Below, in pieces: positions 36,200 to 48,778 of a DNA stretch of 64,000 bases; within the stretch, counting starts at the first letter, position 1, and each line of letters begins with the position of its first letter. A model generated the notes under the pieces. The model made no database searches. It was not told the DNA's origin and was given only the letters and a program-made list of their open reading frames with translations. Source of the stretch: Amborella trichopoda (lineage: Eukaryota; Streptophyta; Magnoliopsida; Amborellales; Amborellaceae); NCBI RefSeq assembly GCF_000471905.2, contig NW_006500337.1, positions 76,651 to 140,650 on the forward strand, given 5' to 3'. A program made the position numbers and the translations under genes.

Positions 36200-38037
36200 A
36201 GAGCAAGTTTTGGCTTCAGCTTCTTATATAGACGCATATACACATATGTGTGCATAAATAAGAGAGAGATGTAACTCAGTGTCTTCTTTCCAAGACTACT
36301 CAATAAAACATGCTTCTGTTCTGTTCCATGTGTCTAATTTGTTCTCTTTCTTTTGTTGGCTATGATTTTTATTGCTCTCCCTCTTGTTTGGCAAAGACTG
36401 GTATGCTAGCTATGGGGGTTAGTTGCATTTGGTGCCCTCATCTGATATGTGGCATTCTCTTTCGTGGGTAGTTTTGGATATGAACTTTGATGGTGTTCGA
36501 GAATATGGTTTTCAAATACTGACGAAAGCTGACCAGCCTAAGCAAGCTAACTTGCAGATGAAAATCAGAAGAGAAGAGGGTGGGGAGTTGTTAAGGCAAG
36601 ATTTCATTCCCATATCCACCTACCCTCTTATAATATTGTAAGCATTTACCTCACTCAGACTGCACAAGTAGAGTTTCTCAGATTTAAAGAAGAGTAAAAC
36701 AAAACTTCTCTCTCAGAACCCTGATATCAGAAATCATGCACTCTCACTCCACATAAACCCAGGATCTTCAACCACAAATCAAATGCTTATTTCTGCGATC
36801 GAAACACGATCACATCATGCCACACTTCGACTTCGGGCACAACTCTGCAAATTTGCATTTAGGACCTTCAAGCCTAATCTCCTCCAGTGCCGATCTTTCT
36901 TTCCCTCTCTCTTCCTTCATATTGAATAGAGCCACTAAGACATGCCAGGTCCAAAATATAACATAGCAGTAAGTCCTCAAGCTCTGAATTTCCCATATGA
37001 TGAGCAAAACAGGAGCCACTCTGATTCTCTTCTCTCTAGGTTCTCATGGATCACTATCTTGAAATTTAGAGAAATGGGGTCCATATAAAATCCATTATAT
37101 CATTTAAAACGTCATTTCAAGTGCTCGAGTGATCCCCAATTTGAAGGTCATACGGTTACCAATGAAGAGAAAACAAGAAGAAACAGAAGAGAGCCATGCA
37201 TATCATTTTGTCTTGGCGATGAAATTTTCATATTCGAAGCTCCCAAATACTGGTTTTGTTGATGTAGCAGAGGCTGGAGCAGAAATGAGGGTAAAGTAGG
37301 ATGAGGAGAGAGGTTGGAAGAGTGGGGAAGAAAAGAGATTCGGCTTTGGTGAAGGTGGGAGAAGAGAGAAGTTGGTTCCAAGATCTGCAGATGATCTTGA
37401 ACATAAGCATATTCTTCTTTTTTCTCTGGAAATTTATACATTACCTCCTGGACCATACTTTCTAAGCATACCCTACCCCAATATTTTTTAAACCACATTA
37501 CTAATCTTAATGGTTTTTTATTTGCATCCACCCAGAATTAAAAAAGTAGCTTTTCTAGGATGAAAATACCGTTGGCGTAGTTAAGATGGATTTTCTCCCT
37601 TAAAACTTGAAATTTGAAATATTAGGATTTTCTCCCTAAAAACTTGAAATTTGAAATATTAGATAGAGAAACCATCTGAAACTTTTTAGAGAGAAAAACT
37701 ATTCATAATTTTAGAATTTTAAATAGAGAAACAACTTCAAAATTTTTCAAAATTTTTAGAGAGAGAAATTATCTCAAATGTCAAATTTTAGATAGAAAAA
37801 CTATCAAAATTTTGATAGAGAGCGTAATATTTAGAGGGATAATAAATAAAATTGAAATTTGAGAAATTGAGAATACTTTATTACATAGAACAGACAATTT
37901 TACAGCTGTACACAAAAATGAGAAACTAGACAAAATTTGAGGACTGTATCCAGTCCCAACCACAATAAATGGGTGGGGCAAATTAAACGCCTGTATAACA
38001 ATTTAAAAAAAAAATGCCTCCAAGCATTCTTTGCAAA

Positions 38038-38075
<38 letters not shown>

Positions 38076-38340
38076 TTTTTCTTTTTGTTGTGTAGACATC
38101 AAAGCAGAAAGTCTTTCATGGGATCTTCAAAGTGAATTCTCTTCATTCGTAAGAGGGGCTCAATTGCCGAACTTAATCCAGGCTTCTTGACTAAATACAT
38201 GTTCTATATAGTTTGATCGATGAGCCAAATTAGAGGTACATGTCTGACCATAACTTAACCCACTACTTGTTATAGAAGATACAAAGAGTATGGAATACAG
38301 TAATGAACCATATAGTCATATGATAACATTACAATAATAA
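36200..38340. other. intergenic DNA downstream of the legumin gene
   Basis: Contains the legumin 3' UTR to about 36330. Then no supported gene: a long minus-strand frame at 37148-37531 has no recognisable family. Near-repeats of CTCCCTAAAAACTTGAAATTTG at about 37595-37660 and a TA microsatellite at 38039-38073 are present. Confidence 0.4.
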
Positions 38341-38475
38341 AGGTTATCACTGCCCAATCAATGGGTTGGATGGCGACTGAGAGAGAGAGTTCAACTATAT
38401 GACATGTTTAGTGGGGTGCTCTCACACTCTATTATGGCCCAACCCATTGACAGAACAGTGATAACCCTCATGATC
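38341..38475. mobile_element. small foldback MITE
   Basis: The left arm GGTTATCACTGCCCAATCAA then TGGGTTGG is matched inverted on the right by CCAACCCATTG then CAGAACAGTGATAACC. About 135 bp, no coding capacity. A related left arm (CCAATCAATGGGTTAGATGG) is at 52880-52899. An antisense RTE LINE tail (CATCATCATCC to CCAACTATTTGGGATCGGCT) follows at about 38478-38522. Confidence 0.6.
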
Positions 38476-38593
38476 ACCAACATCATCATCCGAACATTAT
38501 TCCAACTATTTGGGATCGGCTAACATATTTATGATAACATACATCCCACATAATAAAATATATAGGATATAATCAAAGGAGGTGCAAACAATA

Positions 38594-41500
38594 CCTTATC
38601 ATTCCATTTCACATTATATTTACATTTTCTTTTCGTCTTTCTCCTCTCTTCCTTTCGTCCTCCTGCCATAGCACAAACCCAATGTCAGTAACTTTACTAC
38701 CACTCGAGTTTTTTCTAAGGAAATCATATCATAGACCACTTGTGTATAGGAAATGGTGCTCCACAGGGGCATTCATTGTCCGTACCATATGATGGATAGT
38801 GGAGATTAACCGTAGATTCTAGTGAACAGCGACCAGCTGGCTACGAGTTAATCACCACCATCCATTGCTCAGATATCAGAATGAATGGTGGTTGCCCTGT
38901 GCACCATATCCCATACACTTCTGCATAGTATATTTACTGTTGTTTCTATTAAATGTCAATTACCCTATGCTTTGGATTTTAGATACATCAAATTGTCACC
39001 TTCTTGAGCGCTTCAGAGAGTAGTCTCTGGTGAAGAACAAGGTAACTAGGTGCATCTGATCCCCAATTAGCATGATTTTTTTCTTTAGTCTGCGAAGATT
39101 TCTCTGTAAATTATTTCATTGGGCAAATAGAACCTAGCATGCCTACTTACTGGCAAAACGAAGGAATCAAACTGGAGAAGAGGGCAGAGAGAGAGAGAGA
39201 GAGAGAGTATTACACAAACCTTTTGAGGCTTCTGTCCTGTCCATGTTTTCCTTCAGGCGACCATCTGCAGTATCTGAAGCCTCAATTCCGGCCAAACCAG
39301 TACAGTAGCTGTTCTTTATAATTTGCTCGCAACACTTATAGCCCCATTGATGGTCATTCCACCATGAACCCCATACACTTGACTTGTGAGATTGTTGATG
39401 TATACATCCTCCTCATATGTCCTATTGGGAATAGATTTCTCCTATAAATAGACCATATAAACATCAGTGATTCCAAATTGATAAGAAAGAAACCAAAAAA
39501 AACAGAAAAGAATAGCAGTAATACTTGAGGCATCTCATGGTCAAAACAAAAGCTAAAATCATTTTAAATACAGGGTAGATGTAAAAGAACAATGACAAAT
39601 CTAGTTGAATAAGAGTTCCATCCATCTCTTTTCCTTTTCGGTTTCTCCTTTTAATAAGTAAAAATGATGCAATTAAAATTGAGGTTCACTACAAGGACTG
39701 TCATATGGTCACTATAGAAATAGAAGAGTCACACCCATGAAAAGGATAAAACAGAGAGGTAGCCTATTATAGAGAGTAAGAGCTCACCTGGCCCTTTATA
39801 ATCCTACCGGCATGATCATATGCAACGTTTGTCTCACATTGACCTAAGAGAAGTTCCCTAGGGAGTTCTTCCTGACAGGAAGCATCTCCATAATTGTCCA
39901 GGATGGTCTCCTTCATTTGAGACTCCAGTTTTTCTTTTTTGATCATAAATTCTCTGTGCAGCAACTCAGCCTGAGCTGGAACTTCTTGCATATGAATATC
40001 TTGTCCTTTTCCAAAAGCCTCCAAGGATTGCATGCTAAGTTGCTTAAACTCCAATGCTTGCCCACTGATCCTGCATTGGTATCACCCTGAAATTTTTTAA
40101 TAAGTGGATATAGAGGCAAGCCAAAAAAATAAATAAACAAATAAATAACAACTTTGGCCTTATGAGTTACAAAAAGTAAAGTACCTAGACACTTACTCCA
40201 TAAAATTTCTCATTTGGATCACTATCTGGCAGAGGATCCTCTCGCATGGAATGAGTTTTCGGGTCATAATGCGCTGCAGTCAAGTCTAGATTCAAAAGAA
40301 ACTTTGCTGCGTCCTCTCGTATGCGCAAATTCCAGTGAGAAAATTTCATTCAAGATCAGCATATTTAAACATAGGAAAATATCAGGGCGGTACCTAAAAG
40401 AAGATCATGCAGGGTAATCAAGAAACTTGAAACATAAGGAGAGTACCTTGAAAACACTAAATTTTTAAATAACTTCTAATCCAGGTCCAGTGTTTTAAAA
40501 CTCAGATAAGATGTTCTAAATCATCAAATGGTCAATGGGACCAGATGTTTTCTTGATCTTTTAAGTTTCTAGACAACTCAAAGAATATCCATTTCTTCCA
40601 GATACAGTCCTGATATTTTCCATACATAATTATGTACATTATCATAGTTTTCTCCAATTAAATAAGTAGTAAAACCTGAGGCTCATGCTTGGCAAAAAAA
40701 AAATCCAAGGAACACTTAGACATCACAGATAACTACCTAACAGTTCCTGTGCTTCCAACTCCTGTAGTGCGCACACACTTATCTACCTTTGCAAAATCTA
40801 TTTGTTTGTTCTCATCAACCTTGGCTTCATCGACCCTCAAGGCATCTTCACTATCCTGCTCATCACTAACCTTTCCATTCATATGCTGATTATGATTCTT
40901 CTCTTGTAGCTTCTTCAGCGGTTGCTCTTTTTGGTACTTCCTTCTCGCCTCATATCTTTCAATTACATGAGCGTATGTAGATGGCTTGAATCCATTCCAA
41001 CAACCACGTTTCGCTTCATAATTGAGTTTCAATGCCTCCACTTTCTCATCGGGTGCGACGTGTTTATTCGTCCATCTTGCTCCCACATTTCGAGGTCTTT
41101 CCGTGCATGACTTATTCTCATGTGTCATTGCCCCACAACTATAGAATCCACAAGGTGGAAACAGCTTAAAATTTCAGTCATAAAGTTTCTCTGTTAGGAG
41201 ATGGACAAACAAAATCTTTAACTTTATACACATATTCTGAGTTGACTCACCCTACTAAAGTTTACTTGACTCAGATCAATATATGTTATAAAAAATAACA
41301 AACTCAAAGCTCTACACAAACATGGGCCTGACTTGGGAACTTTTGTGAGTCAGTCCAATTTACAGTTTTAAAACTCTTGACTAAGCATATTCATGTCCAG
41401 TTTTTGGAGTAGTGCACTGGTGGATAGTTCTGTAGAGTCTGCCATAATGCTATTATCTACAGCATACAGTGTACAACCAAGCAACAGAAAAACTAGAGAA

Positions 41501-41937
41501 CAGAAATGCAAATAAATGAAAACTCCACTTACATTTCACAAGCGCCTTTTCTATAATTTCCAGCATGGAATAATTTTGCACCTCTATCATACCATGTCTT
41601 GGCATAGTTTGCGTCCAATTTCCAATTTTCTTTGGTGCTTCAAACTCTAAGAAAAGAAAGAAAGTCATATGTCACATAATAGATATAGAATCTGAACCTT
41701 CTACAACAGATTCATATATAAAAAGGGTAGGTCAACTAAAATTTGTACAAAATGTCTTACCTGTATCGCAGCATTAAGGTACCAAGGCACTGGTGACATA
41801 TACTGTGGGATATGTGGGTTGATCTCGTGGCCATCTTCATCAACTTCTGCAGGAGCAATACCTGCTTTTTGCGCCACTTCCAATTCCAGCCGTTTGCGAT
41901 GGTCTTCTATTGACTTGAAAGGAACTGAAGGAAACAT
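38594..41937 (-). pseudogene. SLU7: SLU7 pre-mRNA splicing factor, intron-containing pseudogene
   Basis: Minus-strand exons recognisable as SLU7: 41937-41761 ([13 protein letters not shown], then [20 protein letters not shown]), 41646-41533 (WYDRGAKLFHAGNYRKGAC), 41138-40737 (CGAMTHENKSCTERPR zinc knuckle, then DEAKVDENKQIDFAKVDK), 40332-40197 ([16 protein letters not shown]), 40086-39788 (GQALEFKQLSMQS, ELLLGQCE), 39441-39220 ([20 protein letters not shown]), 39064-39000 and about 38670-38594. Intact SLU7 is a roughly 535-aa zinc-knuckle factor for 3' splice-site choice in the second step of splicing (family knowledge). Here the frame is lost in at least three places: one extra base near 41630, one missing near 40075 and a shift near 39385. 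The 40332 exon has TG instead of AG at its acceptor (40333-40334). The extreme C-terminus was not found. Because introns are kept, it arose by DNA duplication rather than retrocopying. Neighbouring RUS2 and legumin are undamaged, which argues against poor sequence quality. Confidence 0.85.
38742..38921. mobile_element. foldback MITE inside the SLU7 pseudogene
   Basis: The left arm GTGTATAGGAAATGGTGC then GGGGCATTCATT is matched inverted on the right by AATGAATGGTGG then GCACCATATCCCATACAC. It lies between the last two recognisable SLU7 exons. Confidence 0.55.
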
Positions 41938-43654
41938 TAAAAATTGTTCTTATTTTTCCTCATCCATTAAAATGGAAAGAGAAAAAAAAATTACTTCTTC
42001 TTAGTTCTTGCAGCATATAATCCATGACCAAAAAAAGAGAAAAAATATTTATTTTTATCACCTTACATAATGTCTCAAAACCCAGACAGAAATTGTGCAC
42101 CCTCATTGTCAAAATAATTTTTTTCTTTGAAAATACTTTGAAGAGAGGAAAGAAACGAAATAAAGCAACCAAAGGATTTGTGGTTTTAAATAATTGGAGA
42201 TTAAACCAGATAAATGCAACAATATGGAAAAAGTTAGCATTTTCAAGGGTGAGAGGAAGATCGGTAGCCATTTGAAACCCTTCGAATATTATTTGAAACC
42301 AAATTGTATCAGTAACATCAAACATTATCATAAAAAGTGAAGGACTGCATACAGTCACAAAAAGCATGACAATAGAATCTGAAGTCATGAAGACCTAATC
42401 ATGGTAATACATTATAACTGATATCTGATCTTCCTAAGATGGCTACATCGCTTGAGTTGAACCAAGAAAGACTTATAGAAAAAGTAATTAAAATGCAAAC
42501 TGGTTCAAAAGATGATCAAGCATCAATAACTTTAAATGACAACAAATCTTTTTAACAGATAACCAGCAGAACCGATCTTCTTGAATATGAAATTATATTC
42601 TAGCTAAATTAGACATTCTATTTTTGCCTTTTTCGTCAATGTCTATGAAAATTAGACATTCCATTTTTGCCTTCTTGTCAATGTCTAAACATACACAATT
42701 TAGTATACATGCTCCCAAACATCAACAGTTGAAAAAACTCAGAAAAGAAAAACAAAAGAAGACTTGTTTTCTGCCAATGTTAGTCAACTCAGACAGATGG
42801 TATATACCATCAAGAGTGAAGGACCACGGACCTGTAGAAAGAAAGGAGAGTTTGCTGAATCAAATCGAGAATTTTCAAAACATTTCTAGATTTGAGTAAT
42901 TAGTCAAACAGATCATCAGCCCTAATCCTTTTCTTTTCAAAAACATGAACTCACAACTGGTTCTCTCCTACTAAAGGCCACTGGACTTAGAGGTGATTCC
43001 AAAACTCACAGAGATCTTGCAAGTGGCACATCGACTTGTTGGATTCTAGTTTACAAAACATCGCCCGATGCAGCGGACAGTGCGTTTATAGGGTTTCTCT
43101 CCACCAATTTAAAAACCATCATAAAGAAAATTTAGTTTACAAACCATCCAAGCACTTCACCTAAACCATGATGGCATGATTACATCAAATCTTCTACATA
43201 ATATAATATATAACATAAAGCAGTAGTTTTGCCAAACCACCATAAAGAAAATTTAGAGATGGAATTACTAAACCCTAATTTTACAAACAAGAGAATGCCA
43301 CAACCTCTGATTCTATCAGATCGTCAAAGTGAAACATGATGAAACATAGAGGCAAGACTGAAGGTAATTTAAGAGAAACATCATGAAAACATACATAGTA
43401 AAGATTGAAAAAGGAGGAGAAGCTGCATTTACCTTAAACAAAGAGGTAACACTAAACTCTAGTTCCTGTAAACCGAACAAGAGCTTGAAAAAGCCTGAAA
43501 CCAGAGAGAGGGGAGTTCTGGAAATACGCGAGAGAGTAAGGTAAGACTGAATATTGTCCAAACAAAAAAAAAAAAGGTAAGACAGAGGTTCGAAAAGGTT
43601 CACATTTTTATAAAACAAAGAAATTTATAGAAGCGCGAAAGAATCCTCTTCTTG
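41938..43654. other. upstream flank of the SLU7 pseudogene
   Basis: Minus-strand 5' flank. A GT donor-like site on the minus strand near 43430 (AAG|GTAAATG) could mark a former 5' UTR exon, but this is unproven. Otherwise AT-rich with a short near-duplicate of TTAGACATTC (about 42610-42665) and no gene. Confidence 0.35.
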
Positions 43655-46600
43655 AACAAGTTTTGGGTGTCATAGTTGAGGTTGCTTTGGTTGAGGAATT
43701 AGCTTTGACGATGGGTATGCGTCTTTCTTTTAATTATCTAGGAATTTCTATTTCGGATAAAAGGCTGCCCAGATGGGTGTGCGATTCCGTAATGAATAAA
43801 GTTGTCTTTAAGCTCGATTTATGAAAGTCCAAATTCTTAAGAATATATTTTTTTGATCAAATCAACTATATTGCTATCCTTGCTTTATATACATGCCCTT
43901 ATTGTTAAGGAAATTAAGAGGCTTATATGCAATTTTTTACGAGGTTCATTTGATGGTAACAGAAAATATCATTTGGTGAGTTGGGATAAAGTCTGTACTT
44001 CTAAAGCTGAAAGGAGTCTGGGGATTCGCAAGATCAAACCAGTTAATTTAGCTCCGTTATCCAAATGGTGGTGGAGGTCTTTAAATGATGGAGCTCAATT
44101 GTGGAAGGTAGCTTTGTTTGTCAAATATGGTGTGGATAATAGCAATTTTATTGGTAAGAGAAGATGAGGAAATTGTCAATCCCAGTTGTGGAAATGTATA
44201 TACTCTCTACTAGGGAATTGGTAGTGAGAAATGTAAGGTGGGAAGTGAGTAGAGGGTCCACTATTGATATTTGGAATCAGAAGTGGTTGGGTGATGAACT
44301 ATTGAGGTTTAAGTATAAGGAAGTGTTTGATAGGACAGTCAATCAGCATTTAAAGGTGGAAGAAGCTATAAAGTGGACTGTAGATAGATTTTCATGGGAT
44401 ATTCGTTGGAGCTATAATAGGGTGCCGGATGTTGTTCTTAATCAGTTTTGTGAGATGTTGCTAGATCTTGATGCGATTTACATATCTAGGCATCATGAGG
44501 ATGAGGTTGTATGGGAGTTAACTACATATGGTGATGTGACAATCCAAACTTTTCTCGGTCAGTTAGAAGGCATGTCGGGATAGGGAAGTGACAGGCCAGA
44601 GCCGGCTGTGTTGAAGAAAGAAGCCAGCGCCTGTTGTGTTGGAGAAGGAGGCTAGCGCCAGTTGAGTTGCCCAGCACCGGTTGGGTTGTCCAACGCTGGC
44701 TGTGAAGGAGAAGAAGTGTAGCGCCGGGTGAGCTCGAAGAGAGTCCAGCGCCGGGTGAGTTGGAAGAGAGTCCAGCGTCGGGTGAGCTAGAAGAGAGTCC
44801 AGCACCAGCTGAGTTCTGACATGAATGGATGAACAGTGCCACTTGTTAGATGCATGCTGATGTGAGCGCCACTTGTCCAGATTTTTGAGCTCCTTGGTGA
44901 CACTTGACCAGCCACCCCAAATATGAGAGTACTTAAGCCTCTTCTCTCACCCATGCCCCTCATTCTTATCTCTCTCTCTCTCTCTCTCTCTCTCTAAGAC
45001 AAAGTGGAAGAAGTGACTTTGTGAGCAGCCATTGTTGGGCGAGTGAGAGCTGTGAGCAAAGGTTGAAGCAGGCCCCATTGTTAATTAGGCAAGTGGATCC
45101 CCTCGTATTGTAGTCATGGGACTGCATGGAAACTTAAGCATATGAATGAGCAATAGGAGTGTATGTGATGTAGCAAGACCTTACGCCTTTTTCAGTGAAC
45201 TTTAGGGCTTTTGCTCTATGAAAATGGTAGATGTTGAAAATGAATGTATGATTCTTAGATTATGTAAGAAATGCATGTTATGTGTGTACATTGTAAGAGA
45301 ATGGTTATTATCATGTTCTTTACTATGAAATGAAGATTTTGGAATGTGTTCTTGAAACATGTCATATGCTATTGTGAAATTCTAGGAATATGTGTATTCT
45401 TAAATGAAGCTTTCGAATGGCCAAATGGGATCCGATTGACCTCAAACTACCACCGTTGGAAAGATACATGAGCCTAGTAAATTGTTTATTTTTTTCCACT
45501 GTTAAAATTCTTTACAAAAATGAAGTTATATTTCGAAATGAGAGGATATGTCACTGTAGACTATTTTCCTGGATTTTTTATTAATACCACTATATTCATC
45601 ATTTTTACCTAAACAAACAATGTCCATTTTCCGCCAAACTACAGCCATTTGAAAGATCTTTGAATGAATTAAAATTTTCATGTAGAAAATATTTTGAAAT
45701 TCTCTTTAGATTGAAAGTTATATTTCATTTTATAAAGGTATGTCGTTGTAGACAGTTTTAACAAAAGCACATATTTAATGCCTCTGATGTTATTGAATTT
45801 GATTGAACAAAATGTATTCATTTTAGGCCAAACCCTTGCTATCGGAACCGGTTATGAGTCATCTTTAATTTATATGTTGAGCATTTTTTGAGATTCCTTT
45901 TTTATTTTGAAACATAAGTGGAATTTCAAAGACATGTCACTGTTTTCACTGCACAATAGATTTCAGATGAAGTGTCTCTATTCTTGGGTTCTTTTGAGGA
46001 GCCAAATAAGATCCAATTGCGCTCAAACTACCCCTATTTGAAAGATAGTTGTGTCTAACATAAAATTAATTTTGAAACTGCCTTCAAATTCTAAATGAAC
46101 AAAAAATTATATAAATACAATAGCTTGCAATAAAAAAACTAATGGGAAAATATGTACAAAAAAATATATATATGTAAAATCATTGTAAACAATATATAAA
46201 CATACATGTGAGAAATCGTATGAATAAATGCTGTAAAAAATAAACTATATAATTACAACAAAATGAAAAGCTTGAATGAAAAAACATGTAAACAAATATG
46301 TAAAACAAATAATGAAAACATACCGCACATAAAATGAACAAAATAAATATGCATTATATAATGAAATTGTGTTATTTGACGAAATAATAAACATAGGTAA
46401 ATAAATGAATGTAAATGACATAAAAACCATAATAAAAAATTTACAAAATACAAAAAAAATAATCAATATGACAACTGTGAATCATAATTATAACTAACAT
46501 AAACAATACAATATTATATAAAAATTAATTAAAAACTATCAATGTAAAACTATTATAACATGTATGTTCTTGGTGAAGTCGGTGTATCATTTATTATTTC

Positions 46601-47686
46601 ATGATAGACTAAGATGCGAACAACCAAAGCTCATATCCATTTGGAAATGGTGAATCCCACATAAGATTCAAAGCTTCTTATGGACTCTTTCGCAAAATAA
46701 AATGCTAACAATTGACAATTTGAAGAAGAGGAGGAAAATAATCATCACTATTTACTTGTTGTGTAAAAATGATGAGGAAACTGGAGAGTATTTGTTTATT
46801 CATTACCAATTTACTTCAGCATTGTGGACCTGGGCCTTTCAAGTTATTGGTTTTCAAATGCCTTTATCGGCACATCTTATTGATTCATTAGATCAACTCT
46901 TGATTCCTTCTTTGCCTAAAAGGAGGTGATGATTTGGCATATTTTCAGGGCTTCAATCCTCTGCAAAGTTTGGCTGGAGAGAAATAGACAAATTTTTTAG
47001 GGTTTCAATTGGGAGATGGATCATGTAAAAGATAAGATTTTTCAAAATGCTTGGTTGTGGTTTTTTTCTACGAAAGAAGGTTTTGGGATTTCAAATATTA
47101 ATGTTCGGCTAAATGTGAGGAGTTTGTTACACCAACGGATCTCTAGACCCCATTATTTGTTGTCAATGGACCCCACCCAATCCTGGATGTCTTAAGTTGA
47201 ATTTTGATAGTAGTTCTTTTAGAAATCTAGGACGTGCTGGTTTTGGTGGTGCGGTTAAAGATTATCAGGGTGTAGAGATAATCACATTTTGTAACTTGTG
47301 TGGGATAACTACAGCAAACCAAGCACAAATGTTAGCTATGCTTCAAGGTTTAAAGTTGTTGAAGGATCGTTGTGATCATTTCACATGGTTGGTGGAAGGG
47401 GATTATCTTAATGTTATCAACTAGATGTCCAGATCTAGTACGCCACCTTGGAGCTTGCGAAGGTTTTGGTTGGAAGCTTTGGATATTTGTTGTAATAAGG
47501 TAGTGGCTTTCAATCATGTCTTTAGGGAACGAATGAGAGGATAGACTCTCTTACTAATGATGGAGTGTTGGCCCTATCTTTGGTGCTCAATTCTTTATCA
47601 TTTTAATTGTTGTATTTTTCATCCATTTACTGTAATCGTGGATTGATTGAGTAATAAAGTCATTGTGATCTTGTCAAAAAAAAAAG
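43655..47686 (+). mobile_element. L1-type LINE, broken and split by an insertion
   Basis: Three parts of a plant L1-type LINE in order. About 43700-44545 is the end of the reverse transcriptase (FNYLGISISDKRLP, then HLVSWDKVCTSKAERSLGI). About 46560-46930 is the zf-RVT zinc-binding region (FLVKSVYHLLFHDRL, then LTIDNLKKRRKI). About 47150-47580 is an RNase H domain (FDSSSFRNLGRAGFGGAVKD). AATAAA at 47651-47656 and a poly(A) run at 47677-47686 mark the 3' end. The 5' two-thirds of the LINE are missing and stops and shifts break the frame. The insert at about 44550-46560 separates the first two parts. Confidence 0.8.
44550..46560. mobile_element. LTR-like insert within the LINE
   Basis: A segment of about 2 kb with no LINE character. 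It opens with GC-richer tandem units containing CCAGCGCCGGGTGAG (44580-44815), then a CT microsatellite (44968-44995), then AT-rich DNA with repeated TCAAACTACC...TTGGAAAGAT-type blocks. This is reminiscent of plant gypsy-type LTR sequence, possibly a solo LTR. The ends and any short duplication could not be placed firmly. Confidence 0.4.
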
Positions 47687-47834
47687 AGATGATAGAGAGA
47701 GAGAGGATAACAAGATGCGAGAGAGAGGAATAGGAGAGAAAGAGAGGAGAGAGAGAGAGGAAGAGTCCATCTGTGTTCAAGAATCCCCACTGCTTATTTA
47801 ATCACGAGAATTCCTTCCGGTTAAGGAAAATTGT

Positions 47835-48555
47835 TTCATGCATGCTGGACCGCATTTCTACAACATGTGGTCCAAAGGTACAAAGCATCCATCTTAAAGA
47901 TGGATGCAAATAAGTGGTCCATCTAAAAACTAGTGCCACTAACGGTCCAAATATTTTCTTAATATATTTAGGATGTGGCTTCTATAAGGTTGCAACTTTA
48001 AAAAATCCAATTAAAGCGCATCTCCAAATTTTATCATAATATATAATTTTCTTGTAAAAATTCTTTGGATAATCCGAAAATCTATTTTTATATCTAGTTA
48101 TAAAATTTTAGAACTTCAAATATGGTTAAATCAAGTAGCTCTATAAACATATGAAACTCTTGAAAATGGATGGTCTAGATAATGTGTTACAAGATACACT
48201 ATTTCGGGGACTCGTAGACTTTTTTTTTTTTTCATATTTCAACATCTCAACATTGAGATGATCAATTAAATGATTTTTCAACATTAAAATAACATTTCCG
48301 ATAGATTTTTGAGGTGCATATGTAATTCTACATTTTAATGTTGCAACATTATATATAAACTTTTCCCATATATTTATTATTTTTAGTTCAATTTCTTTGT
48401 TTCATATTCATGATCTCCCTGTTAAAAATTATATATTCTCTAAAAATTGGAATCAAAGGTATTTAAAAAATAAATTTATTGCCATGCCCGTATTTCAATA
48501 ATATGCGGGCTGGCCGCATAGAGCTGCCCTTCAGATGCGGGCAGGCCGCATAGAA
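47835..48555. mobile_element. hairpin MITE (CATCCATCTT family), copy 1, split by MITE copy F
   Basis: The left half has CCGCATTTCTACAACATGTG followed by an 11-bp-arm perfect hairpin at 47885-47907 (arm GCATCCATCTT, one-base loop). The right half, resuming at 48368, has TTCATATTCATGATCTCC and ends with GCCCGTATTTCAATAATATG. The same order is found uninterrupted at 58255-58550. Related copies are at about 49985-50290 and 62405-62705. Confidence 0.65.
47971..48367. mobile_element. Mutator-type MITE, copy F with perfect 9-bp target duplication
   Basis: Begins GGATGTGGCTTCTATAAGG and ends ATATAAACTTTTCCC, TTGCAACC flavour, 397 bp. ATATATTTA occurs on both sides (47962-47970 and 48368-48376). It is inserted into the hairpin MITE described at 47835-48555. 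Confidence 0.85.
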
Positions 48556-48578
48556 GCTGTGTCTTTCATTTAATTAAA

Positions 48579-48778
48579 GAGTAATGATCTTATGAGACCC
48601 TTCCACACCCACGTGGGTAAGACCTCAAAGGATCACTATTAAATTTGGCACAGATCTCTAGAAAAGTTATCACATTAGTGTGGGACTTGACTTTTCTAAA
48701 GATCTGTGCCAAATTTAATGGCGATCCTTTGGTACCCTACACACATGAGTGTGGGAGGGTCTCACAAGGTCATTTCCC
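48579..48778. mobile_element. 200-bp near-complete foldback element with perfect 9-bp target duplication
   Basis: The two halves are nearly complementary over their whole length: GATCTTATGAGACCCT and AGGGTCTCACAAGGTC at the ends, AAATTTGGCACAGATCT and AGATCTGTGCCAAATTT near the centre. TTAATTAAA flanks both sides (48570-48578 and 48779-48787). A transcript would fold into a long hairpin. No coding capacity. Confidence 0.8.

Noticed and set aside
37148-37531. 127-codon minus-strand frame downstream of the legumin gene
   Set aside because: No recognised motif, Pro/Ser/Leu-rich shadow-like composition, and no splice or promoter support.
38594-41937. Functional SLU7 gene
   Set aside because: At least three frame losses and a non-AG acceptor, while neighbouring genes are clean, make a working gene unlikely.
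44550-46560. A firm solo-LTR call for the LINE insert
   Set aside because: The ends do not show a clean TG...CA boundary with matching short flanks.
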